The translations under genes and the position numbers were made by a program. From contig JAYJMM010000025.1 in NCBI GenBank assembly GCA_037349105.1, forward strand, positions 1,178,001 to 1,242,000: a stretch of 64,000 nt of DNA. The letters run 5' to 3'. Source of the DNA: Limnomonas spitsbergensis (Eukaryota > Chlorophyta > Chlorophyceae > Chlamydomonadales). The notes beneath the pieces were generated by a model, which was given only the letters and a program-made list of their open reading frames with translations, was not told the origin of the DNA and searched no databases. Positions 28,741 through 39,795 of this stretch are shown piece after piece. How positions within the stretch are numbered: position 1 is the stretch's first letter; every line of letters starts with the position of its first letter.

Positions 28741-31181
28741 CAATCAGAGAGTTCAGCGGCTGCTCGAGGAGCAGTTTGATGGAAAGGGGGGGCCCTGAGC
28801 ATGGCCACAGCGAGTCGCCCGAGCCGTTGTCATCGTTGTCCTCCATCACCTTGAAGGCTTTGACATCCCTCAGCATGCGCTCGGTAAGAAAGCAGCGCAG
28901 AGATCGGGTGTGGTCATTAAAGATCAGCTCATCTCCCATGGAGACGTCCTTGCTACCTCCAGGTCCAGCCTTCCCCTTCAGCCACTTCTTGATGGCAAAC
29001 GAAATCAACGACACAAAGTGCAGAGGTACTTCTGTAGGCAATGAAGTGGCCGGAATATAGGTTAGGATGGGATTTCAGCAGGGATGTCATTCAGTCACTG
29101 ACATCGGCATGAGATTGGCAATATCGGTGAACACACATAAGAAGACGATTAATGCGGTACATAATTGGTTGTTTAATTTGTGTGGATTTACCTGGAGTGC
29201 CCGCATGCTCAAAGCCCAGGAACATCAGGCCAGCCTGAACTGCAGCTACGAATGCAGGGTGACCGAGAGGATCAGTCCCATTGCCCATGAAGGCGAACGA
29301 CTACTTCTCCTTGGCAATGGCCGTGCCAATTGGCAGCCTGGTGAAGGCCCTCACTCCGTCCTATGAGCCAGGAAATGTGAAATTAGCATGTTCCGCTCAG
29401 CAAGCTAGGAGAAAATTAAGCCTAGGCAAGTCGAAGCACCAGTCGGATAAAATACGAAAGGTAAATATTAGGTTCATTGGTGAGTTCTTCATTATAAGCG
29501 TAACAGTTGGTCACACAGTGCACATACCCGGACAACGACCACGTGTCTCCTGTATTCGGGGTTGCTCGTGTTGTGAGCCATGCCCACAATGGCTGAGGCA
29601 GCCCTGTCGATCTGACCAATACGCTCGAGATCCCCCGTGTAGACGAGGGGGTCAGACTTGTTACTGATGCCTAATGTCAAGTTGTTGATGTACACCACCC
29701 TGACATGGCCATTCAGCAACTGCGCATAAGGGAGGTGGCTCGACTTCGGTACTGTTTTCAGCCAATTCGATTGCATGTTCACATGTGCAACCTGTATCAT
29801 GCTAATCATGCGCATGTAAGTGCTTCAAATTACTGATGCACAACTATTGGAAGCGCCCCGAAGCAGTGGAGCATGGGCATACATAGCATTTTTTCGGTTG
29901 GCAGGTTGCTAGAAAGAGGTACCTTGCGCAAATCCGATAGCTTTCTCAGGAGAAGTTGGATTCCGCCCAAAACGTCCTGGCTTCCTTGGCCACCGGCAGT
30001 CCCTGGGGCCTTGTAGGTCAACCACTCGGAGGGCCATGGGCAGACAGGGATTTCATTAATCCAACATTTATATTTAAAGACTAGCAATATAATGGTAATT
30101 TATTTCTCAATTTAAACTCAGTTTGTGCAAAAAATTTGACAGGCAGGAAAGAAAGGAAGGGGCCGGATAAAGAAAGGTTGAGGAAGCCATGACGGAAAGG
30201 CATGGGGGGAAAAGGAAGGGGAAGGAAAGGCAGAGGAAGGACCAGCAGGGGGGAGGAAACCTTACCGTGGCGTACGTGAGCATCTCGGGGTCGTGCTGTT
30301 TCACGGCGCCAGATGACAAGCACGCGTGGGTCAGCAGCCTCCGGCCTCCATCTTCTGGCCGATAGGCGACCTTATAGAGGCATTCCTTTATGGACACGTT
30401 CAAGCGAGCCTGCAAAGAGGGACACAAGGGAGCGTTGAGAATCAGTGCCCTAGACTGTCATGATAAAGGAGTGGATTGAGCCATACCAATGGGACTGGCT
30501 GAGGCAACTTAAGTATGAGTGATGAGTGTAGCTAGTATCACTCCGTCATTGAAGTAGGAGAACTAGTAAGTGATCAGGTACGAAGTACTTGTAGCAACTG
30601 AGTGAGGCTTGAGAGAGTTGGGGTCATTCTGTACTCACCCGGACATCTCCAGAGGAGAACGCTGCGAGCATCTGGTCGCCACTTGCAGGGCGGTGTGCCA
30701 AGGCATCGTCGAACTTTCGCCTCTGGATTGCAGTCATCTTGGCTTTGACCGAGCGTGCGACCTCGAGGAGACCTAAGGCAAACAGAAAACAAAGTGCTGC
30801 ATACTTCAAGCATAGCCAATGATGTAAATTAACAATAGAGAGCTGATTGACGACTGCTGCTGAGTCCAGTCATACCAGGTCAAACTCGTAATTCGTAACC
30901 GGCAGTGTGACTGGCAGTCCGCGTGAATAAACGACAACTACGGTAGTGAACTTGCCTGATTCTGCCGCTCTGCGCTTCTGTTCTTGGCGCGGTGTCGGTG
31001 TCGGAGTCGGAGCCTCACGGTGGTCAGCTCCCATTAAGGCCAGAAATTGTTCTTTGGCCTCGGGTGCCATCTTGACGAAGGCACTCATCGCCTCCATGAT
31101 GTCTGTCGACCTCACGGCACGTGCGGCTTCGGGGGTAATTTGATAGGGTGAAGGCCCAGCGGTTCCCTCGACAGCTTCCAT
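28736..31181 (-). CDS. Unknown seven-exon protein, 444 aa, one in-frame TAG
   Basis: Not recognised. Exons in order: 31181-30956, 30772-30639, 30409-30266, 30024-29923, 29791-29528, 29360-29192 and 29031-28736. All six junctions are in phase and the model ends at a natural TAG (28736-28738), so it is coherent without any homology. Intron 1 uses a GC-AG pair: the donor reads CAG|GCAAGT and gives phase 1, matching the two-base lead of exon 2; the neighbouring GT choices do not fit. Notable sequence: residues 1-75 are acidic with a TPTPTPRQEQKRR stretch; exon 5 has YINNLTLGISNKSDP and GMAHNTSNPEYRR; exon 6 has FMGNGTDPLGHPAFV and GFEHAGTP; exon 7 has LISFAIKKWLKGK and MGDELIFNDHTRS. No signal peptide or clear membrane helix. 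An in-frame TAG at 29301-29303 (codon 310) interrupts exon 6, unless the acceptor AG ending at that TAG is used instead. Confidence 0.72.
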
Positions 31182-31360
31182 TTGTATACGAAATAGACAA
31201 ATCCATGAGGCGACGAAGTTGACGAGGGGGTGGCTAATTCATCTTCTTCTTCAGTTTGTGTGAAATAGTGTGGATGAAAACCTGGTCAGGGTTTCTTCCG
31301 CGCTGCACACTCCCCGAAATAGCCAGGCACAGTCCTACTGTTTAAGACATTCTATCTGTG
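31182..31360. promoter_or_regulatory. Probable shared promoter between two divergent genes
   Basis: Only 179 bp separate the start codons of the minus-strand seven-exon gene (31181) and the small plus-strand gene (31361). Any promoter and 5' leaders must lie here or overlap. No TATA box or other element is obvious. Inferred from spacing alone. Confidence 0.4.
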
Positions 31361-31909
31361 ATGGTTGCAAACCCGTGGATCCTATATTTAGTGTCGTTTC
31401 TGTTTCTTTCTGTCGCCAGCGTTTCAATGAGTGGCAACAAGGGACCAATGCGCAACATAGCTAAGGCAACCAGGCGTATAGATCAAGCAAATAAGACAGC
31501 TGCTATGCTACGCCTGACCTCGGATCAGGCAAAAGAATATCCTCCGTTTGCAACAAGAGGTCAGTATTTGAATGGATATACTAGGTTTTCATTGGAGCAC
31601 TGCTTAATTATAATGAAGTCACTTATCATGAGCGAAGTAGCCAAATAAGTATGTTGATACGTTTTGCAACCAGCTACCCAACTGATTTTAACATAGATTT
31701 CAGACCATGGCAGCGCTGCAATCTCACCAACAGCTTCACCCGCCCCGGGCACATCTTTGCGAGCAAATAGTTGTTGTTCCATCAGCACAGCATGGCAAGG
31801 AGACATTGGCGCAGGAAGCGGCACCTACAGCGGAGTGCAACTCGATGATGGCGTCATGCCAGAGATTCAGCAAGATGGCATGAGTGAGGAAATACCAGAT
31901 GTTGCATGA
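31361..31909 (+). CDS. Small secreted protein candidate, two exons, 134 aa
   Basis: Not recognised. ATG at 31361 opens a signal-peptide-like N-terminus (MVANPWILYLVSFLFLSVAS), then MSGNKGPMRNIAKATRR and QANKTAAMLRL. Exon 1 is 31361-31559 with donor GAG|GTCAGT. Exon 2 is 31704-31909, after acceptor GATTTCAG, phase 1, ending TGA at 31907. The joined frame stays open for 68 more codons. It is Ser/Ala/Gly-rich and then acidic at the end (MSEEIPDVA). Support is the signal peptide, good splice signals and phase match. The absence of a known family keeps confidence moderate. Confidence 0.48.
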
Positions 31910-32199
31910 GTAAAAATTAATGACACCCCAAAAACTTTGAGTGATATTTACTAAGTGCTGCCTGGGTTGAGCTCAGTCAGCGGCACTCTGAGTTAGTGAG
32001 TAAAGTGCATGGTCTAGTGCGCACGAATTCAGCCAAGGGCAATTGACTGCTTGTACTATTGTAAAATGCTCCACTTACAAGTAGATGGCACTTATTACAA
32101 CATTTACTGATCTCGCTATCCATACATGGAGATTATGAAGATTGTGGCCACACCGTCTACTTCTTCTGGACTGTTGATCGATTGACTGTTGACCTTTAG

Positions 32200-32388
32200 T
32201 ATCCTCCCCTTGACAACGAGCGCCACGGTGTCATCCCCTTGGAGTGGGTTCTGCAAGTGGTGCACCTGTCACCATCAATGCCTCATGTCTACCCTGACTG
32301 GAAGGCCAAGAAGAAAAATGAGGCTGCGAAGAAGAAATTCGCAGGGAAGCAGGCAGCACATGTTAATAAATATTGCTGGGGGTTGTGA
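32200..32388 (+). pseudogene. Isolated C-terminal exon, possibly from a transposon protein
   Basis: After acceptor GACCTTTAG a frame of 62 codons runs to TGA (32386). It begins YPPLDNERHGVIPLEWVLQ, then VVHLSPSMPHVYPDW, a Lys-rich run, and AAHVNKYCW. The order 'IPLE.VL..VHL.P ... VN.Y' recalls the C-terminal end of some fungal/algal transposase-like proteins, but that is a loose impression. No matching upstream exon was found on this strand. Confidence 0.35.
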
Positions 32389-32524
32389 ATAGCTCAACAA
32401 TTTCACCATCACTTTTACTATTCAATAGCTCTACAGTCTCACCATCGCTTTACTTTTTTCTCAGAAGACATGAGTCTTGATGACCAGTGACTAATTCACA
32501 CACTTCACATTACTACATTAGTGC

Positions 32525-35500
32525 ATTCCGTACGCGCGCTATGGTGACATGTGATTGGTACCTGCTTCGGTACATTTATGTTCATGCAATGGTGTGATAG
32601 CATGGTGAAATAACATAGGCCGGCTTTTGAAAGCACGCCATGGTGTAATAGTGACATATGCTTGGTATCTGCCTCGATAAATGTTTGTTTATGCAATGGT
32701 GTGATTGCATGCGAAGGATTGCGGAGACTGAGGCATCATGGTTGGTTCCCTCAACTGCTTTAGGCATGGCCACGCGATAAGCATTCTACACCATTCACTG
32801 AGAAAACATAGGCCGGCTTTTGAAAGCACGCCATGGTGACATATGCTTGATATCTGCCTCGAAACATGTCTGTTCATGCAATGATGTGATTGCATGCGAA
32901 GGATTGCGGGAGACTGAGGCATCCTGCCTGGTTGGTTCCCTCAACCGCTCTAGGCAAGGCCACGCGATAAGCATTCTACACCATTCACTGAGATAACATA
33001 GGCCGGCTTTTAAAAGCACGCCATGGTGACATATGCTTGGTATCTGCCTCGATACATGTCTGTTCATGCAATGGTGTGATTGCATGCGAAGGATTGCGGA
33101 GACTGAGGCATCTTGGTTGGTTTCCTCAACCGCTCTAGGCAAGGCCACGCGATAAGCATTCTACACCATTCACTGAGATAACATAGGCCGGCTTTTAAAA
33201 GCACGCCATGGTGACATATGCTTGGTATCTGCCTCGATACATGTCTGTTCATGCAATGGTGTGATTGCATGCGAAGGTTTGCGGAGACTGAGGCATCTTG
33301 GTTGGTTCCCTCAACCGCTCTAGGCAAGGCCACGCGATAAGCATTCTACACCATTCACTGAAATAACATAGGCCGGCTTTTGATTGCACGCCATGGTGAC
33401 ATATGCTTGGTATCTGCCTCGATACATGTCTGTTCATGCAATGGTGTGATTGCATGCGAAGGATTGCGGAGACTGAGGCATCCGGGTTGGTTCCCTCAAC
33501 CGCTCTAGTAGGCAAGGCCACGCGATCAACATTCTACACCATTCACTGAAATAACATAGGCCGGCTTTTGAAAGCACGCCATGGTGACATATGCTTGGTA
33601 TCTGCCTCGATACATGTCTGTTCATGCAATGGTGTGATTGCATGCGAAGGATTGCGGAGACTGAGGCATCCGGGTTGGTTCCCTCAACCGCTCTAGGCAA
33701 GGCCACGCGATAAGCATTCTACACCATTCACTGAGATAACATAGGCCGGCTTTTAAAGGTACGCCATGGTGACATATGCTTGGTATCTGCCTCGATACAT
33801 GTCTGTTCATGCAATGGTGTGATTGCATGCGAAGGAATGCGGAGACTGAGGCATTCTGGTTGCTTGGTTCCCTCAACTGCTCTAGGCAAGGCCACGCGAT
33901 AAGCATTCTACACCAATCACTGAAATAACATAGGCCGGCTTTTGATTGCACGCCATGGTGACATATGCTTGGTATCTGCCTCGATACATGTCTGTTCATG
34001 CAATGGTGTGATTGCAAGCGAAGGATTGCGGAGACTGAGGCATCCGGGTTGGTTCCCTCAACCGCTCTGGCTAGGCAAGGCCACGCGATCAACATTCTAC
34101 ACCATTCACTGAAATAACATAGGCCGGCTTTTGAAAGCACGCCATGGTGACATTATATGCTTGGTATCTGCCTCGATACATGTCTGTTCATGCAATGGTG
34201 TGATTGCATGCGAAGGATTGCGGAGACTGAGGCATCCGGGTTGGTTCCCTCAACCGCTCTAGGCAAGGCCACGCGATAAGCATTCTACACCATTCACTGA
34301 GATAACATAGGCCGGCTTTTAAAGGTACGCCATGGTGACATATGCTTGGTATCTGCCTCGATACATGTCTGTTCATGCAATGGTGTGATTGCATGCGAAG
34401 GAATGCGGAGACTGAGGCATTCTGGTTGCTTGGTTCCCTCAACCGCTCGAGGCAAGGCCACGCGATAAGCATTCTACACCATTCACTGAGATAACATAGG
34501 CCGGCTTTTGATTGCACGCCATGGTGACATATGCTTGGTATCTGCCTCGATACATGTCTGTTCATGCAATAGTGTGATTGCAAGCGAAGGATTGCGGAGA
34601 CTGAGGCATCCGGGTTGGTTCCCTCAACCGCTCTAGGCAAGGCCACGCGATAAGCATTCTACACCATTCACTGAGATAACATAGGCCGGCTTTTGAAAGC
34701 ACGCCATGGTGACATATGCTTGGTATCTGCCTCGATACATGTCTGTTCATGCAATGGTGTGATTGCATGCGAAGGATTGCGGAGACTGAGGCATCCTGGT
34801 TGGTTCCCTCAACCGCTCTAGGCAAGGCCACGCGATCAGCATTCTACACCATTCACTGAGATAACATAGGCCGGCTTTTGATTGCACGCCATGGTGACAT
34901 ATGCTTGGTATCTGCCTCGATACATGTCTGTTCATGCAATGGTGTGATTGCATGCGAAGGATTGCGGAGACTGAGGCATCCCGGTTGGTTCCCTCAACCG
35001 CTCTAGGCAAGGCCATGCGATAAGCATTCTACACCATTCACTGAAATAACATTGATAGGCCGGCTTTTAGAAGCGCGCTATGGTGACATATGATTGGTGC
35101 CTGCTTCAGTAAATGTATGTTCATGCAATGGTGTGATTGCATGTGAAGGATTGCGAGATACTAAGGCATCCCGGTTGGTTCCCTCAACCGCTCTAGGCAT
35201 GGCCACGCAATACGCATTGTACACCATTCACTAACATAACATAGGCCGGCTTTGAAGGCACACCATGGTGACATATGCTTGGTATCTGCCTCGATAAATG
35301 TCTGTTCATGCAATGGTGTGATTGCATGCGAAGGATTGCAGGAGATTGAGGCATCCAGTCCCGGTTGGTTTACTCAACCGCTCTAGGCATGGCCACGCGA
35401 TAAGCATTCTACACCATTCACTGAGATAGATAACATAGGCCGGCTTTTGAAAGCGCGCAATGGTGATATGTGATTGGTATCTGCTTCAGTAAATGTCTGT

Positions 35501-35908
35501 TCATGCAATGGTGTGATTACATGCTAAGGATTGCGGAGACTGAGGCATCCCGGTTGGTTCCCTCAACTAACCGCTCTAGGCATGGCCACGCGACAAGCAT
35601 TCTTAAACACCATTCACTGAGATAACATAGGCCGGCTTTTAAAAGCATGCCATGGTGACATATACATGGTATATGTCTCTATACATGTATGTTCATGCAA
35701 TGGTGTGATTGCATGCGAAGGATTGCGGGAGACTGAGGCATCCCGGTTGTAGTTGATTCCCTTAACCGCTCTAGGCATGAGTGGCCATGCGATAAGCATT
35801 CTACACCATTCACTGAGGTAACATTTACCGGCTTTTGAAAGCACGCTATGGTGACATATGCTTGGTATCTGCCTCGATAAATGTATGTTCATGCAATGGT
35901 GTGATTGC
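32525..35908 (+). repeat. 185-bp satellite, about 18 copies
   Basis: The unit includes GCACGCCATGGTGACATATG, CTTGGTATCTGCCTCGATAC, TTCATGCAATGGTGTGATTG, GGTTCCCTCAACCGCTCTAG and ATTCACTGAGATAACATAGG. The GCCATGGTGACA word recurs every 183-193 bp from 32829 to 35845. The array's edges are more diverged than its centre. On the minus strand each unit carries an open frame of about 90 codons (for example IPSICHHG and CMNRHVSRQ), with no recognised domain. Its right end abuts an ORF at 35915-36135. Confidence 0.95.
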
Positions 35909-35911
35909 CTC

Positions 35912-36135
35912 ATCCACCGAGAAATGTCCGCTAAATGCCAGTAAGAACCAGCATTTTTGTGTGGTGGCACAAGATAGATGCTGAATGACTGAGAGTCATC
36001 TTCCTTCCTATTAAGATCGATAATGCTTCCCGATGCAGGCGTATTGTTTTTGAAAGCGTCAGGTGCATCACCACTCTCGGCTATCTCGGCATGGCGTATA
36101 TATAATCCAAGGTCAACATCCAAGGTCAACTTCAT
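35912..36135 (-). CDS. Possible first exon of an unknown protein, truncated by the satellite
   Basis: ATG at 36135 starts MKLTLDVDLGLYIRHAEIAE, then GDAPDAFKNNTPASGS, FSIYLVPPHKNAGSYW and LADISRW. The composition is protein-like until about residue 75. The frame then continues into the 185-bp satellite. No clear donor is visible at the boundary. It may be a gene broken or overgrown by the satellite. Family unknown. Confidence 0.3.
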
Positions 36136-36278
36136 AATTCATCGTTCCTTGTGGCATCTAGCACGATTTCACATAATCACGACGAAAGAATTGGGTTAGG
36201 GCGACGTCTTCCCTGCAGGCTTCAAATCACACGGGTACATGGCATCGACGTACAACAGGGTACACAGGGTGTACAGCT

Positions 36279-36310
36279 GACGATAGACGCTGAATTCAGC
36301 GTCTATCGTC
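36279..36310. other. Perfect 32-bp palindrome centred on GAATTC
   Basis: Left arm GACGATAGACGCTGAA (36279-36294) and right arm TTCAGCGTCTATCGTC (36295-36310) are exact reverse complements with no spacer. Could be a cruciform site, a protein-binding site or the scar of an insertion. Confidence 0.9.
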
Positions 36311-36437
36311 GGGCTCGGGGTGTGGAATTGGTGTGGAGTTGACAGTTCCTGTCTGTACTCGAAATATTTGGGAAGCTGCGCAATAAATTAGTCCCCTTGT
36401 ATCTTATGCATTACACCAGCCCTGTGTATGATTCGAA

Positions 36438-37203
36438 ATGGTGAAACAAGACCAAGTCTCACGCGACTCCGACCTCGAAGTTGAATTTGAGCATCTCTCC
36501 TACGACACGAGCAAGACTGTAAGTCTCTTGCCTCATGAACATGTACAAATGAGTAGGCATGCTGCATGTTCAATAATATAAACAATCTCATGAATCTGTG
36601 CTCTTCTCTAACTGTATTTAGGTATTTCGATCATGGGCCCTGATCACGCCTTCTACCGGCTGGGGCTGCACGAATTGGGAGGGAACGTTTGCATGTTGCA
36701 GCTCGTGATGGACCTCGCAGCAGCATTTGGCTCTCCCAATATGCAGCAGGTAATTCATCAGCATCCTGCATGACATGTTCATTGGGTATTAGCCTGGGGA
36801 AGGGCGCATGGGTGCGTGGGGAAGAGTGCATGAAAAGATTGCTTAAGCGCATGGGAAGGGGGCATCAGAAGATTGCTTGAGCGCATGGTAAGGGGACATG
36901 CGTGCATGGGAGGGATGCATGGGCACAAGGGAATGGCATACACATGTAAGCATTTGTCAGGGCCATGCTTTGAAAATGTATGCTTTTAAAAAATTGCTTG
37001 CAGCGATACATTTTCTCTGCAGGTTGGTGCAAGGAGGATTTGCTCACGCTGGGCTGGTTATTCCTCCAGCCGACTACCAGCACCGCTCTGCCTGTGGTGG
37101 ATAGGGGCAGTGCGCCCCTCATGGAGAATCTTGGCTTCACAGCGGCAGATGTCGTGGACCAGGCCCTGGGGCCCGTCAAGACACAAGGCAGTGGCGAGTA
37201 ATT
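36438..37203 (+). other. Putative exons of an unresolved plus-strand gene
   Basis: Three splice-bounded stretches are visible: 36438-36518 (MVKQDQVSRDSDLEVEF ..., donor ACT|GTAAGT), 36622-36749 (MGPDHAFYRLGLHELGG, MDLAAAFGSPNMQQ, donor CAG|GTAATT) and 37023-37203 (acceptor CTCTGCAG; MENLGFTAADVVDQALG, stop TAA). The most protein-like frame of each stretch does not join in phase with the next. The model is therefore incomplete, frameshifted or composed of remnants. They could belong to the 5' part of the Ulp1-like gene that follows, but nothing shows it. Confidence 0.3.
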
Positions 37204-37309
37204 CCAAGCTCATCTTCTGCAGAAAGTTTCCGGTATGCTAGACAAAAATAGATGACAAACCTTGGAGATATCCGCACACTTGGAATCCATGGTTAAGGCG
37301 CTTGTTCCA

Positions 37310-37440
37310 GAGGGGCGCATGGGGGATCCCTGGAAACTGCACACCCTTAACCCCTTAACCCCTGATCCCCTGAACCCCTGAACCCTGGACACTGAACACC
37401 TGAACCCTGAACACCCTTAACCCATGGAAACTGCACACCT
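37310..37440 (+). repeat. CCTGAACCC / CCTTAACCC degenerate repeat before the Ulp1-like exon
   Basis: Short units of CCCTGAACCCCTGAACC and CCCTTAACCC lie between two copies of TGGAAACTGCACACC (37330 and 37426). The duplicated word is the start of the exon-like stretch, so this is another copied edge. It resembles, but is not, a telomere repeat. Confidence 0.65.
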
Positions 37441-38433
37441 TGGCTGAGGTCAGCTCAGCGGTAGCAGGGACCTGGCGAGAGACTTTTGAGACAGAAAGGA
37501 GCTTCATGGAGCCGGATGCCGTCAAGTCAACTCAAAGCAGGTTCACATGGGGCGCCCTCCTCAGCCTCGCACCAAGGCAATGGCTCAAGTGCGATGTCAT
37601 GAACGCCTACATGAACCTCCTTCATGTTAATGTCATCCATGTTTTTTTCACTTGTCTGTATTGAGGCTGTATTAGACTGCAATGTTTTGTTGAGTGCATA
37701 TGATTGCTTCATGCTTTGCCCTTATCCTTTCGTATGAGAAATGCAGCCTTGATCCGGTATAATTCAGTAGCTTATTGGACAGTAAGAAAATTATGGGAAT
37801 CTGTTATTTCCTCCGCTATGTAGGTGCGCAACAAGGAGACGTCGTTACCAAGCGTTGTATCCTTCAAACACCCAGTTTGCGGGGTTGTTGGTCCCGGAGC
37901 TAGCAGGCTCCTACGTGTACCCGAAGTTCAAATGGGCAGTGCTGGAGGTCACACAGCTTTTCTTCTTCCTTGTGAACGTGAACAAGAACCACGGATCGGA
38001 GATGTGGTGGATGTTATGGGCGAGAGGCTATTCGTCATGGACCCACTTGACGAGGTAAATTTAAACATGTGGTACACTTGCGTTTTGCTACATGCGCCCA
38101 TGCACCCTTCCCATGTGCCCATGCACCGTTCCCCTCGACTCATGCACCCCTCACCATGCACCCTTCCCCATGGGCCCATATGATCTTCCCCTGCGCCCAT
38201 GCATCCTTCATTCCTTCCCCATGCGCCCCTGCCCCCTTCACGTGCATCCATGCATTCTTCCCATTCGCCCATGCAACCGTCCCATGTGCCCACGAACATT
38301 CCCGTGCGCCCATGCTATCATGCCATGCGCCCATGCACCCTCCCCTTCAGGAGTGCAGAAATTCAGCTTCACCCAGAAGGACATGCCCCGACTACGAGTT
38401 GAAGTGCTTGACGAACTCTTGACTTTCTCATAG
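37430..38433 (+). pseudogene. Decayed Ulp1-like (C48) cysteine protease
   Basis: Ulp1-type peptidases cut SUMO-like modifiers; relatives also occur in transposons. Exon 37440-37625 carries RQWLKCDVMNAYMNLL, the substrate-groove motif. Exon 37824-38054 carries VRNKETSLPSV, then in a second frame VNVNKNH (catalytic His region) and back in the first frame DVMGERLFVMDPLDE (catalytic Asp region). Two compensating frameshifts therefore lie inside this exon. The last exon, 38351-38433, encodes FSFTQKDMPRLR and ends TAG (38431). The part with the catalytic Gln and Cys (normally ..DCGVF..) is absent. Family is well supported; an active product is not possible as written. Confidence 0.7.
38090..38350 (+). 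repeat. CGCCCATGCACCCTTCCC repeat ending at an acceptor
   Basis: About thirteen imperfect 17-22 bp units of the type TGCGCCCATGCACCCTTCCC. The last unit is the polypyrimidine tract and AG of the exon at 38351. The intron thus appears built from copies of its own 3' end. Confidence 0.85.
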
Positions 38434-38560
38434 ATTTCTGTCATGCCTTGTGACTTCGGTCGTGCCTGCTGATTTCAGTCATGCCTAGTGACTTCGGTCC
38501 TGTCTGACTTCAGTCTTGCCTAGAAGTGACATCAAGCATGATGGAACCTGGCGATCTACG
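38434..38560 (+). repeat. GTGACTTCGGTC / TCAGTCATGCC short repeat
   Basis: Five to six imperfect 20-24 bp units after the Ulp1-like stop codon. The same words recur at 39255-39335, next to the tandem array there. Confidence 0.7.
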
Positions 38561-39335
38561 AGAGGCGCATTCATAGGTGTCTTATGTTGCTGTTTTACCC
38601 ATGGCCTGATTTTGATTTACTTGCTCATAACAGTCTGAATTTATCTGGTACTTATTCTTACTTGGTCCTAAAGTAGTTACTTATAATGAACAGTTTATCA
38701 TGGGGTTTATTATGTCTTTTGAAGAGGGCTGAATGAATGCGATGTTGTCGTTGTTCAAGCGCGCAAATTCAGAAGGAGGATATGTGTACATGTTTAGACC
38801 CGCGTGGGGCTGGTAGGGAACGTCCGAACGGTGTGAAGGTTAGAGAAGTAAGGATAAAAACCGGTCAACTTGGAATAGTCCAGGCATATGAATTGTCATC
38901 TTTGTTGAACACGATTAATTTGTTATACGCTGCCACCTACCAGCATCGGTATCACACCCATGCCATCTCAACCGGTGCTCTCAACTTTTAGCCGTGGCGA
39001 ACGTATCCAGCTCACTTGAACTGTCTAAAACAAGCATTCGAAAGCACATTGCTATGGCCATCGCCTAGTGGCGACAAGTACTAGTTGAAAATCAAGGATG
39101 CAGACGTCCGCCTGGAAGCTGCAAGGTCGTGGACCGGCCGTGATGTTTACTAGTACTTACAAGGCGAGGGTAAATCGAGGTACCACGGTAGCTTGCCTTG
39201 TATCACGGTAAGGAAAAACGACCATGGTTGCTAGGATGGCTCCCCCCATGCTGTATCGTAGTGACTTGGGTCCTGTCTAGTGACGTCGGTCCTGCTTGAC
39301 TTTAGTCATGTCCGTGACTTCGGTCCGGCCTGCTT
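38561..39335. other. Intergenic, no gene
   Basis: No recognised exon. Short open frames without family features. Confidence 0.5.
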
Positions 39336-39795
39336 AACAACGGTGGCCTTTCCCACTCGATGGTGCCTAAGGTGGGGATTCCCGCGCGTGGGGGGATACG
39401 TCGTGGGTCAGCAACGTGTGGAAATCCCCACGACGGGTCCACCGCGGTGGCGTGTCCCACTCGATGGCGCCATGCGTGGGGATTCCCGTTTGGGGGGACA
39501 CTTCTCGGGTCAGCAACGTGTGTGAATCCCCACGACGGGTCCACCCCAGTGGCTTTTCCCACTCGATGGTACCCTGCGTGGGAATTCCCGTGTGGGTATG
39601 CACGGCGTGGGTCAGCAACGTGTGGGATTCCCCACGACGGGTCCACCGCAGTGGCTTTTCCCACTCGATGGTAACCTGCGTGGGAATTCCCGTGTGGGAG
39701 TATAGTAGTGGGTTATCCCACTGGGTGGTGACAATCCCCAATGGGTAACCCCACGGCGGGTCTGCCCATTGACTGCACCCCACGCACAGTTTCCC
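39336..39795 (+). repeat. ~100-bp tandem repeat with inverted GGGGATTCCC / CGTGGG motifs
   Basis: Four units, each with TTTCCCACTCGATGGT, GGGGATTCCCG or GGGAATTCCCG, GTGGGTCAGCAACGTGTG and CCCCACGACGGGTCCACC. GTGGGGATTCCC and its complement make hairpins. The style (CGTGGG words in both orientations) resembles the 150-bp satellite at 27 kb. Confidence 0.9.

Noticed and set aside
29301..29303. Nuclear stop-codon reassignment
   Set aside because: The transporter, SAT, LYR and HD genes end at ordinary TAA, TAG, TGA and TGA codons, and only isolated TAG and TGA lesions were found.
37310..37440. Interstitial telomere repeat
   Set aside because: Units are CCCTGAACC and CCCTTAACC with irregular spacing, and are better explained as a short local repeat between copies of an exon-start word.
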